DNA from: CAYLNK01 sp964384675
GTDB lineage: Bacteria; Acidobacteriota; Thermoanaerobaculia; UBA5066
Reading direction: 5' to 3'
Length of the DNA: 9,129 bases
Assembly (NCBI GenBank): GCA_964384675.1
Contig: CAYLNK010000280.1
Location: 1-9,129 of the forward strand
Numbering within the stretch: position 1 is the stretch's first letter; each line of letters begins with the position of its first letter. Positions 1 through 5,571 of the stretch are shown here, one piece after another. The notes under the pieces were generated by a model. The model searched no databases and was not told the origin of the DNA. It saw nothing but the letters and a program-made list of their open reading frames with translations. Position numbers and translations under genes: made by a program.

Positions 1-649
1 TGGCCGTGAGCGCCGGCGTCGGCGGCGGGGGCTCGAGGGGCGCCTCGTCGACCGCCCGTGCCGGGTCGGCGTGGAGCGGGTGCGTCAGGTCGAGGTGGCC
101 CGCGAGCGTCTCGACGGGCTCGCCGCCCACGAGGAGCACGACCCGGGCGACGTCCGGCGCGTTCTTCGTGACCGAGAGCAGGAGGGAGGCGACGGCCCCC
201 TCCTCCTCGTGCGTGCCCGTCTCCCAGCGCGGCGGGGGCGAGCCGTCGGCCGGGGCCGGGGGCGCGAGATCGAGGAAGACGAGTCCGTCCTTCATCCGGA
301 AGGCACCGCGCACCGCCCACCCCTCGGGGAACGGCCGGAGCAGCTCGGGCCGGCGCGGTCCCTCGAGCACCGCCGCGGCGATCGACTTCAGAAAGGTCAC
401 CTCGTCGAGCGCGGCGGGAAGGTCGCGCGCCTCCGGGTGGAACCGCTCGTCCTCGGCCCCTTCGAAGTAGAGCGCCACGCGGCGGGGCGGGATCGGTGTG
501 GGGGGAATGACCGGCGTCGGCCTCGCCGTCGGTGCGGGCGTCCGCTTCGGCGCGGGCCGGAGGCGCGGAAGGTAGTGCCGCCCGAGGAGCAGCGCCGACA
601 GGAGCAGCACGAGCAGGCAGAGGAGCGCGAGGGCGAAACGGCGCGGCAT
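1..649 (-). CDS. GerMN-domain protein, membrane-anchored (partial, C-terminus off window)
   Basis: The frame opens at an ATG (complement of 647-649) and reads 216 residues without a stop to the window edge. Residues 5-23 form one hydrophobic segment (an uncleaved anchor or signal), residues 33-55 are a Pro/Thr/Arg linker, and about 57-193 match the GerMN fold as I know it: ALYF near the start, PEGWAVRGA around 108-116, a VFLDLAP strand around 124-130, then VVLLVGGEPVETLAGHLDL around 170-188. GerMN domains occur in spore-germination and envelope proteins, probably as binding modules; no catalytic residues are known. The gene lies 13 bp after the amidase stop on the same strand, so the two are almost certainly one operon and likely act together on peptidoglycan outside the membrane. 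No Shine-Dalgarno is visible before the ATG, so translation may depend on re-initiation after the amidase. A Pro-rich tail (about 204-213) suggests the gene continues only a little further. The exact partner or ligand cannot be named. Confidence 0.82.
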   Translation of the reverse strand, partial: MPRRFALALLCLLVLLLSALLLGRHYLPRLRPAPKRTPAPTARPTPVIPPTPIPPRRVALYFEGAEDERFHPEARDLPAALDEVTFLKSIAAAVLEGPRRPELLRPFPEGWAVRGAFRMKDGLVFLDLAPPAPADGSPPPRWETGTHEEEGAVASLLLSVTKNAPDVARVVLLVGGEPVETLAGHLDLTHPLHADPARAVDEAPLEPPPPTPALTA

Positions 650-662
650 GGGCGGCTGCGCG

Positions 663-2225
663 TCAGCGCCGCGCCGTGGACGGAGACGGCGCGAAGGGCA
701 CCGGCGCCGAGGTGTCGGCGGTCCTGAAGTACGTCTCGAGGCTCCCGCCGAGCGTCTCGGCGACCTGCTTGCGGAACTCCTCCGAGGCGAGCTTCTTCTC
801 CTCCTCGGGGTTGGTGATGAAGGCGACCTCGACCAGGACGGCGGGCGCGTTCACACCGATCAGCACGCGGAACGGCGCCTGCTTCACGCCACGTGTGGTG
901 ATCGAGAGGAGCCGGTTGAAGTCCCCCTGGACGATCTCCGCCAGCCGAGCCGAGGCGGCGAGGTGCTGGTTCTGCGCCAGGTCCCAGAGGATCAGGTCGA
1001 GATCGCGCAGCGCGGCGTTCTGCTCCGCGGACGGGGTCGCCGTCGGCTCGGCCTTGTTCTCCAGCTCGGCCACGGCGGCGGCGGCGCGATCCGAGGCGTC
1101 GAGCGAGAGGTAGTACACCTCTGTCCCGTGCGCGGCCGCGGCGCGGGACGCGTTGCAGTGGATCGAGAGGAAGACGTCGGCCTTGGCCGCGTTGGCCGCC
1201 GCGGCCCGGTCGTCGAGGCCCACCGAAGCGTCCGTGTCGCGCGTCGTCAGCACGCGATATCCCTTCCGGGTCAACGCCTCCCGGATCGTCTTGACGAGCG
1301 CCAGCGTCGCGTCCTTCTCGAGGAGGCCCTCGGGTCCGGTCGCGCCGAGCTCGGTGCCGCCGTGTCCCGGGTCGAGCATCACCGTCCGGGTCACCGCGGC
1401 GGGCGCCGGCGTTGCCTGCAGACCCGGGAGGGGGGGCGCTCCCGGCGCCGACGTGGGCGGTGGCGCGAGCGGCGGGGCCGCGAGAGGCGGCGCCGTGACG
1501 TCCACCACGAGGCGGGGCGGGGCGCCCAGCGCGTAGACGTTCGTCGAGAGCCGCTTGTCCTTCAGGACCACCGCGAGCTCGGTGGGCCGGATCACGAGTC
1601 GCGCGACGCGGGGGTCGTCGACGATCCGCTCGGAGACGCTGGAGAGGAGTCGCACGCCCGACATCCGGAGGACGACCTGATCCTCGCCCTTCTCCACCTT
1701 GTACGAAGGCGGCTGCGAGAAGCGGAAGACGACCTTCGTGGTCGATTCGAGATCTGCGATCGAGGCCTCCACGGAGACCTCCGTCACGTCCGCGCGCCAG
1801 GCGGAGAGGACACGCCCCCCCTTCTCCCAGGCGAAGGAGGCGCCCACGACCGGGCCGACGACCTTCTGGAAGAACTCGAGCTCGGCGAACGCCGTGGCGC
1901 CGTCCACCACGACGGGCACGCTCAGCGTCACGAGACGGGTGTCGACGACCACGATCGAGGTCTCGGTGCCGAAGACCGCGGAGTGCTGCCGGAGCTTCAT
2001 CTCGAACGAGCGCGTCTGCGGGTCGAACACGGTCTCTCCGCCCAGGGCGGCGACGACGTCGTTCACACAGAGGAGGGTCCGTCCCCCTGCCTCCTGGGAC
2101 CGGATGACGAGCGAGGAGCCCTCGGGCGGCACGAAGCTGGCCGTGACCTGCGGGTCCGCCGCCACCCCGCGCGCGAGGAGCGCGGCGAGCAGAAGAGCTC
2201 CCGCCACCAGGGGACGTCGACTCAC
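663..2225 (-). CDS. Exported N-acetylmuramoyl-L-alanine amidase (Amidase_3) with AMIN-like N-terminal region
   Basis: 520 residues with a GTG start. Residues 1-23 are a classic signal peptide (MSRR, then a Leu/Ala core ending ARGVAADP). Residues about 48-140 resemble a copper-amine-oxidase-N-type stalk domain, about 148-244 an AMIN-like beta domain, and about 245-277 a Pro/Ala linker. The catalytic Amidase_3 domain covers about 281-500. Its zinc ligands are visible as H288 (LDPGHGG), E303 (LLEKD) and H356 (SIHCNAS), with the catalytic glutamate E466 (VLVEVAFITNPEE). The enzyme should cleave the bond between MurNAc and L-Ala in peptidoglycan, acting in the periplasm or envelope during daughter-cell separation or wall turnover. 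AMIN-type domains usually target amidases to the wall or septum. The GTG is chosen because no upstream in-frame ATG exists and the signal peptide begins there; a CATAAT hexamer ends 6 nt before it and there is no Shine-Dalgarno. The GerMN gene follows after 13 bp. The C-terminal 20 residues are a low-complexity Ser/Pro/Ala tail. Confidence 0.93.
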   Translation of the reverse strand: MSRRPLVAGALLLAALLARGVAADPQVTASFVPPEGSSLVIRSQEAGGRTLLCVNDVVAALGGETVFDPQTRSFEMKLRQHSAVFGTETSIVVVDTRLVTLSVPVVVDGATAFAELEFFQKVVGPVVGASFAWEKGGRVLSAWRADVTEVSVEASIADLESTTKVVFRFSQPPSYKVEKGEDQVVLRMSGVRLLSSVSERIVDDPRVARLVIRPTELAVVLKDKRLSTNVYALGAPPRLVVDVTAPPLAAPPLAPPPTSAPGAPPLPGLQATPAPAAVTRTVMLDPGHGGTELGATGPEGLLEKDATLALVKTIREALTRKGYRVLTTRDTDASVGLDDRAAAANAAKADVFLSIHCNASRAAAAHGTEVYYLSLDASDRAAAAVAELENKAEPTATPSAEQNAALRDLDLILWDLAQNQHLAASARLAEIVQGDFNRLLSITTRGVKQAPFRVLIGVNAPAVLVEVAFITNPEEEKKLASEEFRKQVAETLGGSLETYFRTADTSAPVPFAPSPSTARR

Positions 2226-2231
2226 CCGCGG

Positions 2232-2237
2232 ATTATG
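2232..2237 (-). promoter_or_regulatory. Putative -10 element of the amidase operon, leaderless geometry
   Basis: On the minus strand CATAAT (five of six matches to TATAAT) ends 6 nt before the amidase GTG, so transcription would begin at or within a base or two of the start codon. No good -35 is seen; its expected place falls inside the left copy of the 17-bp direct repeat. Inferred from position and sequence only. Confidence 0.4.
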
Positions 2238-2245
2238 AGGGAAGC

Positions 2246-2262
2246 GGAAATGGTGGAGGCGG
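2246..2262. repeat. 17-bp direct repeat, left copy (att-like)
   Basis: GGAAATGGTGGAGGCGG on the plus strand, identical to 3573-3589. The right copy is the last 12 nt of ssrA (CCGCCTCCACCA read on the minus strand) plus the next 5 nt. This left copy therefore carries a displaced tmRNA 3' end, 20 bp upstream of the amidase start codon, with no tmRNA body attached. Pairs like this are left by site-specific integration into tRNA or tmRNA 3' ends. Confidence 0.85.
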
Positions 2263-2316
2263 TCGCAACGGGGCCCAACCGTGCCCGAGATCGTCCTCGA
2301 GCCCGGCTTGGCGCCG

Positions 2317-2862
2317 TCACATCCGGCTTTTCTTCGCTCGACGCGCCTCGAGAAAGGCGATGTCCTCCGCGTCGCCCGGCGAGGAGCGGCTCGCCTGCGC
2401 GAGCTTCTTCAGGCGCAGGAGATCCGCTTCCGAGGCGACACTCCAGGTCCTCGATCGGACCTTGACGGTGGTCGCTCGCCGGGCGAGCGCTGAGGCGGGT
2501 AGAGGGAAGTCGAACAGCAGGTCCACGCGCAGCCCCGTTGCCGGGGCGAGGAGGTACGCGCTCGCGGGCGCGTCCAGCCGGAGCCGGGCGGCGGCTACCC
2601 GCCGATTGCCGATCGTTGCCGTCACTTCGCCCTCGGCGCTGACCCGCGAAGCGAGCTCGAAGCCCCGGTCGTAGAGGACGTCGACCAGGCGGCCGAGCGC
2701 CTCGCCGGGACGGGCGATCAGGATGTCGAAGTCTCTCGTGACACGTCGCGACCCGAGCACCACGAGGGCCATGCCGCCGACGAGGACGGGCTCGAGGCCG
2801 AGCTCGGCCAGCGCCTCGACCACGCTACCGACGGCGTCGAGATGCCCGATCGGCTCGTTCAT
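2317..2862 (-). CDS. Nucleotidyltransferase-fold protein (AbiEii/MNT-like), possible toxin
   Basis: 181 residues from ATG 2862. The nucleotidyltransferase signature is clear: VLVGGMAL (G29, G30) followed by the DFD metal-binding pair (D44, D46). A third acidic strand is plausible at RVDLLFDF (D114), and the C-terminal motif LLRLKKLA...GDAEDI (K152-K153, D164-D167) is typical of the AbiEii/DUF6036-like branch of small stand-alone nucleotidyltransferases. Family members transfer NMPs to proteins or tRNAs, and several are toxins of two-gene antitoxin-toxin modules. An in-frame ATG at 2904 would give 195 residues, but the ATG at 2862 begins 1 bp after the TGA of the upstream small gene (TGACATG), a textbook coupling arrangement, so I prefer it. 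The gene lies inside the direct-repeat-bounded interval at the ssrA 3' end. Fold call is confident; toxin role and substrate are inferences. Confidence 0.8.
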   Translation of the reverse strand: MNEPIGHLDAVGSVVEALAELGLEPVLVGGMALVVLGSRRVTRDFDILIARPGEALGRLVDVLYDRGFELASRVSAEGEVTATIGNRRVAAARLRLDAPASAYLLAPATGLRVDLLFDFPLPASALARRATTVKVRSRTWSVASEADLLRLKKLAQASRSSPGDAEDIAFLEARRAKKSRM

Positions 2863-2863
2863 G

Positions 2864-3124
2864 TCAGCTTCGGCGCTCGTAGAGGCCCGGCAGCCGTCCG
2901 GCAAAGGTCTTCATACGCAGGACCTTTCGCGCCTCCCCCCGCAGCTCCACGACCGCCGCGGCGTAGAGGAGGTTCTCGACGAGGCGCCGTTCCGCGAGAA
3001 TCGAGCGCTGACGAGCCTGTCCGCCGAGCGATGCGATGTGACGGCGCCGCTCGGGGGACAGGCGGCTTGCCCGGACGCGTCCTCCGCGCCGCCCCATCGC
3101 CCGGGCCATGGCTCCAACATCCAT
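2864..3124 (-). CDS. Small basic protein paired with the nucleotidyltransferase; possible antitoxin
   Basis: 86 residues, rich in Arg. The N-terminal half holds two similar Gly-Gly segments, GRRGGRVRASRLSPERRRHI (11-30) and IASLGGQARQRS (30-41), of the kind seen in small DNA-binding-like proteins found next to nucleotidyltransferases. The C-terminal half (LLYAAAVVELR, then MKTFAGRLPGLY, about 52-82) looks like a separate partner-binding segment. No named Pfam family is claimed. Its TGA is separated by one base from the nucleotidyltransferase ATG, so the products are probably made in fixed ratio, as in toxin-antitoxin operons. The start at 3124 is supported by TAGAAT ending 6 nt upstream (leaderless arrangement). 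In-frame ATGs at 3109 and 3097 are alternatives; GGAG occurs just 2 nt before the 3109 one, too close to be a good Shine-Dalgarno. Confidence 0.68.
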   Translation of the reverse strand: MDVGAMARAMGRRGGRVRASRLSPERRRHIASLGGQARQRSILAERRLVENLLYAAAVVELRGEARKVLRMKTFAGRLPGLYERRS

Positions 3125-3130
3125 CGACGC

Positions 3131-3136
3131 ATTCTA
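3131..3136 (-). promoter_or_regulatory. Putative -10 element for the small-protein/nucleotidyltransferase pair
   Basis: TAGAAT on the minus strand (five of six matches to TATAAT) ends 6 nt before ATG 3124. There is no Shine-Dalgarno between, so the mRNA would be leaderless or nearly so. No convincing -35 about 17 nt upstream. Confidence 0.42.
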
Positions 3137-3572
3137 CTTGGCGCTAAGCAGGGCCGATCCGGCCGGCCGATGGCCCGGCCACGACCTCTCGCGCCTGAAG
3201 CCGGGATTGGGGCGGGTCGCGCGGATCGACGGTTCGTGTGGAGAAGCCTCGAGGCCAGGAGATGCCAGCCGGTCGGCGCACCTTCAGGCGCGGAACGAAC
3301 GCGAGACCCAACCCCCTGGAGATCGAACCCGCCACCGGTCACCCGAGGCGGGCTCGAGCGCTGGCAGGGTGACGAAAAGCCCGGAGGGGACGCGTTCCGA
3401 GCGCCGAGGGGCCGTATTCAAGGCGTCGGCAAGGGCGCCAGCGGGTTGCGGGCGATCTCGGCGTTGCGAGGCCCTCAGCGGAGAGCCTACTCCGGGGGTC
3501 GGGCCTCGCGCCTTGACCTCGCCGCGCAAGCCCCTGGCGCACGACCCCTCCCGGTTCTTCATCCCCCTGCTA
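3137..3572. other. Non-coding arm of the islet with an 11-bp inverted repeat
   Basis: No reading frame here has recognisable motifs on either strand; the open frames are short, Arg/Pro/Gly-rich and overlap one another. Visible structure: an 11-bp perfect inverted repeat, CGCGCCTGAAG at 3190-3200 against CTTCAGGCGCG at 3282-3292 (81-bp interior), and a perfect 10-bp palindrome GCCTCGAGGC at 3246-3255 between the arms. The stretch could be decayed recombinase DNA, an element end or an unrecognised structured RNA; I cannot tell which. GATCGAACCC at 3321-3330 resembles part of a tRNA T-arm on the minus strand but its stem does not pair. Confidence 0.5.
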
Positions 3573-3589
3573 GGAAATGGTGGAGGCGG
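3573..3589. repeat. 17-bp direct repeat, right copy (ssrA 3' end)
   Basis: GGAAATGGTGGAGGCGG, identical to 2246-2262. Positions 3578-3589 are the 3'-terminal CCGCCTCCACCA of the intact tmRNA; 3573-3577 lie just beyond its CCA. This marks the probable integration site at the tmRNA tRNA-like end. Confidence 0.85.
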
Positions 3590-3939
3590 GGGGAGTCGAA
3601 CCCCCGTCCGAGATGTCCGAACGTCGAGATTCTCCACGCTCAGCCCGGACTTGTTTTTTAGCCGCCGCGCCTTCGAGTCCGGGCAGCCGGGCGCGGCAGC
3701 GAGCCCTCGAGGCTCTCGGGCTCACCCTTCGGACAGCGGGGTGAGCCCCAGCCTGGCTTTGGCGTCGAGAGGCGGAGCGCTCCAGGCTGGCTCCCCGCCC
3801 CCCGTCACGGCTCTATTTAGGCCGCGAGTGCGAGTTCGCTGTTGTTGGCAGCTGTGTTTGCCGTCGTTTTTACGAGTCGAACGGCCTGCTCGGCGTGCTC
3901 CTCGATCGCTGGATGTCCCGTCGAAACCGGTACGCCCCC
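3578..3939 (-). ncRNA. ssrA: tmRNA (transfer-messenger RNA)
   Basis: A one-piece tmRNA of 362 nt. On the minus strand the 5' end reads GGGGGCGTACCGGTTTCGAC, the conserved tmRNA opening, and the 3' end is CGCCTCC-A-CCA with the CCA encoded. The seven-pair acceptor stem GGGGGCG/CGCCTCC contains a G3-U70 wobble, the identity element for alanyl-tRNA synthetase. The T arm is GGGGG-TTCGACT-CCCCC. The internal tag frame begins at GCA (3861) and ends at TAA (3819-3817), followed by pseudoknot-type helices such as GGGCTCACCC/GGGTGAGCCC. tmRNA with SmpB rescues ribosomes stalled on broken mRNAs and tags the nascent protein for proteolysis. It is transcribed divergently from cutA. The last 12 nt are duplicated at 2251-2262. 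No intrinsic terminator is obvious downstream. Confidence 0.97.
3817..3861 (-). other. tmRNA proteolysis-tag reading frame
   Basis: Inside ssrA the frame GCA AAC ACA GCT GCC AAC AAC AGC GAA CTC GCA CTC GCG GCC TAA encodes ANTAANNSELALAA, added after the alanine charged on the tmRNA. It begins AN and ends LALAA, the hydrophobic Ala-Ala terminus read by ClpXP-type proteases. The resume codon is inferred by alignment with known tags (GCA-AAC start); a few bases of uncertainty upstream are possible. Confidence 0.85.
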
Positions 3940-3951
3940 GATCCGGATTCC

Positions 3952-3960
3952 ACTGTAGCA
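3952..3960 (-). promoter_or_regulatory. Putative extended -10 promoter of ssrA
   Basis: TGCTACAGT on the minus strand fits an extended -10 (TGn followed by TACAGT). It ends 12 nt before the mature 5' G of the tmRNA, compatible with a short 5' leader removed by RNase P. No clear -35. It lies back to back with the cutA promoter in an 81-bp divergent region. Confidence 0.4.
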
Positions 3961-3983
3961 CCCCGCGCAAGGGGGCCTCCTCC

Positions 3984-4012
3984 TTGACCTCTCCCGACCG
4001 GTCCTCTACCTT
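3984..4012 (+). promoter_or_regulatory. Putative sigma70-type promoter of cutA, leaderless geometry
   Basis: TTGACC (3984-3989), a 17-bp spacer, then TACCTT (4007-4012). The ATG of cutA is 8 nt after the -10, so the transcript would start at or beside the start codon. No Shine-Dalgarno precedes the ATG, which agrees with leaderless translation. It is the best -35/-10 pair seen in the window. Confidence 0.55.
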
Positions 4013-4020
4013 GGCCGCCG

Positions 4021-4395
4021 ATGACCGTCCGGAAGAGCCCTCCCTCCGTCCTCGTCGTCGTCACCACCGTCGGGACCGAAGAGCAGGCCCTCGACATCGC
4101 GCACCACCTCGTCCAGAACCGCCTGGCGGCCTGCGTGAACATCGTGAGGAACGTTCGCTCGGTCTTCCGCTGGAAGGGGAAGGTGAGCGACGACGGCGAG
4201 TTCATGCTGATCGCCAAGACGGTCGAGGGCCAGTTCGAGGCCGTCCGCTCGGCGATGAAGGAGCTCAACGCTTACGAGCTGCCCGAGATCCTCGGCTTCC
4301 CCGCCAACTTCGCCGACCCGGCGTTCGCCGCGTGGGTGGCGGAGTCGTCCACGGGGGAGGTCGTCGAGGAGGAGGAAGAGGTCGAGGCGCCCTAG
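4021..4395 (+). CDS. cutA: CutA1-family divalent-ion tolerance protein
   Basis: 124 residues, normal for the family apart from an acidic tail. Hallmarks in order: a first beta strand VLVVVTTVGTEEQA (10-23), the RLAACVN segment (34-40, with C38), the RWKGKV turn (50-55), an MLIAKT strand (62-67) and the YELPEI motif (85-90). CutA1 forms a very stable trimer with a ferredoxin-like fold, related in shape to PII proteins. It was named for copper tolerance in E. coli, but its biochemical role is still unsettled. The last residues (GEVVEEEEEVEAP, 112-124) extend past the usual end and are strongly acidic, probably disordered. The gene is alone on the plus strand, divergent from ssrA and convergent with the gamma-lyase gene, whose stop lies 9 bp away. 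Confidence 0.95.
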   Translation: MTVRKSPPSVLVVVTTVGTEEQALDIAHHLVQNRLAACVNIVRNVRSVFRWKGKVSDDGEFMLIAKTVEGQFEAVRSAMKELNAYELPEILGFPANFADPAFAAWVAESSTGEVVEEEEEVEAP

Positions 4396-4400
4396 GGCGC
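4387..4400. terminator. 14-bp palindrome between convergent genes, possible bidirectional stop
   Basis: GCGCCCTAGGGCGC is a perfect palindrome spanning the cutA TAG (4393-4395) in the 9-bp gap between convergent stop codons. It could form a hairpin in either transcript, but neither side has a T tract, so intrinsic termination is uncertain and the symmetry may serve only as a weak transcription block. Confidence 0.3.
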
Positions 4401-4404
4401 GGCC

Positions 4405-5571
4405 CTACACACCCACCAGGGCGTGCTCCAGGTCCGCCAGGATGTCCTCGACGTCCTCGATCCCCACCGACACTCTCACGAGCCCCGGCGTGATGCCGCG
4501 CCGCAGCCGCTCCTCCGGCTCCACGCTCGCGTGGGTCATCGAGGCCGGGTGCGAGATGAGGCTCTCGACGCCGCCGAGCGACTCGGCGAGCGCGCAGATC
4601 GTCACGCGGTCGAGAAGCCGCTTCGCGGCGTCGACCGAGCCGAGGTCGAACGAGATCATCCCGCCAAAGCCCGTCATCTGGCGCGCCGCCAGCGCGTGTC
4701 CGGGGTGCGACGACAGGCCGGGATAGATGACGCTCTCCACCTTCGGGTGCTTCTCCAGCCACGCCGCGACGGTGCGTCCGTTGGCGTCGTGGGCGCGCAT
4801 CCGCACCGGCAGCGTCTTGATGCCGCGGGTGACCAGGAACGAGTCGAACGGCGACAGGATCCCGCCCATGGCGTTCTGGGCGAAGCCGATCTTCGCCCCG
4901 TCGCCCGCGTCGGCGCAGATCACGGCGCCGCCCACCGAGTCGGAGTGGCCGTTGAGGTACTTCGTGGTCGAGTGGACGACGACGTCGCAGCCGAACGCGA
5001 GGGGCCGCTGGAAGAACGGGGTCGCGAACGTGTTGTCGACCAAGACCCGCAGCCGGATCCCCCGTCCGGCCTCGGTCTCCCGAGCCAGCGCCGACAGGGC
5101 GGCGAGGTCGGAGATCTCCATCGTCGGGTTCGTCGGCGTCTCGATGAACAGCATCCGCGTGGCCGGCGTGAGCGCCTGCCGCACGACGTCGAGGCTCGTG
5201 GTGTCGACGTAGTCGAACGTGACACCGAAATTCGCGAGCACCTTCGAGAAGAAGCGGTACGTCCCGCCGTACGTGTTCCGGCTGACCAGCACGTGGTCGC
5301 CGGCCGACAGGAACGTCATCATCAGCGTCGTCGTGGCGGCCATTCCCGATGCGAACGCGTGCCCGGCGGCGCCCCCCTCCAGAGAGGCGAGAAGCTGCTC
5401 GAGCGCGAGGCGCGTGGGATTCTTGGTGCGCGCGTACTCGTACCCGTCACGCGGGCGGCCGAAGCTCTCCTGCACGTACGTCGACGTCTGGAAGATCGGG
5501 ACGGTCACCGCGCCCGTGGTCGGCTCCGGCTCCTGGCCGGCGTGGATGCAGAGGGTCGAGAAACCGCTCAA
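4405..5571 (-). CDS. Cystathionine gamma-lyase / gamma-synthase family PLP enzyme
   Basis: 388 residues, the usual size of the Cys/Met-metabolism PLP family. Key positions: Y46 and R48 (YEYARTKNPT) and G76-M77 (ASGMAA) contact the cofactor phosphate, Y101 (RNTYGGTYR) stacks on the ring, D179 (DNTFATP) binds the pyridine nitrogen, K204 (STTKYLNGHSD) forms the Schiff base, and R366 (GLVRVSVGIED) binds the substrate carboxylate. Placed directly after a beta-synthase, it most likely cleaves cystathionine to cysteine (reverse transsulfuration, MccB-like). Gamma-synthase activity (MetB) cannot be excluded, because the motifs are shared. The start is TTG at 5571, overlapping the upstream stop as TTGA, with AAGGGG (5580-5585) 8 nt before it; the protein then begins at the conserved family N-terminus (STLCIHAGQEPEPTTGAV). 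The frame stays open far upstream only because of GC-rich codon structure. Cytosolic, operonic with the upstream gene. Confidence 0.9.
   Translation of the reverse strand: MSGFSTLCIHAGQEPEPTTGAVTVPIFQTSTYVQESFGRPRDGYEYARTKNPTRLALEQLLASLEGGAAGHAFASGMAATTTLMMTFLSAGDHVLVSRNTYGGTYRFFSKVLANFGVTFDYVDTTSLDVVRQALTPATRMLFIETPTNPTMEISDLAALSALARETEAGRGIRLRVLVDNTFATPFFQRPLAFGCDVVVHSTTKYLNGHSDSVGGAVICADAGDGAKIGFAQNAMGGILSPFDSFLVTRGIKTLPVRMRAHDANGRTVAAWLEKHPKVESVIYPGLSSHPGHALAARQMTGFGGMISFDLGSVDAAKRLLDRVTICALAESLGGVESLISHPASMTHASVEPEERLRRGITPGLVRVSVGIEDVEDILADLEHALVGV

Noticed and set aside
648..2465. 605-residue plus-strand open frame opposite the amidase
   Set aside because: It is antisense to a gene with clear catalytic motifs, is extremely Arg/Gly-rich and shows no domain; an artefact of GC-rich third positions.
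3315..3345. Possible tRNA T-arm on the minus strand (GGCGGGTTCGATCTCC)
   Set aside because: The arms flanking TTCGATC do not pair, the invariant pair closing the T loop is missing, and no acceptor or anticodon arm is present.
2723..3661. Plus-strand frame ending in WWRRGESNPRPRCPN
   Set aside because: This peptide is the familiar false translation of the reverse complement of a tRNA/tmRNA 3' end; here it is antisense ssrA.
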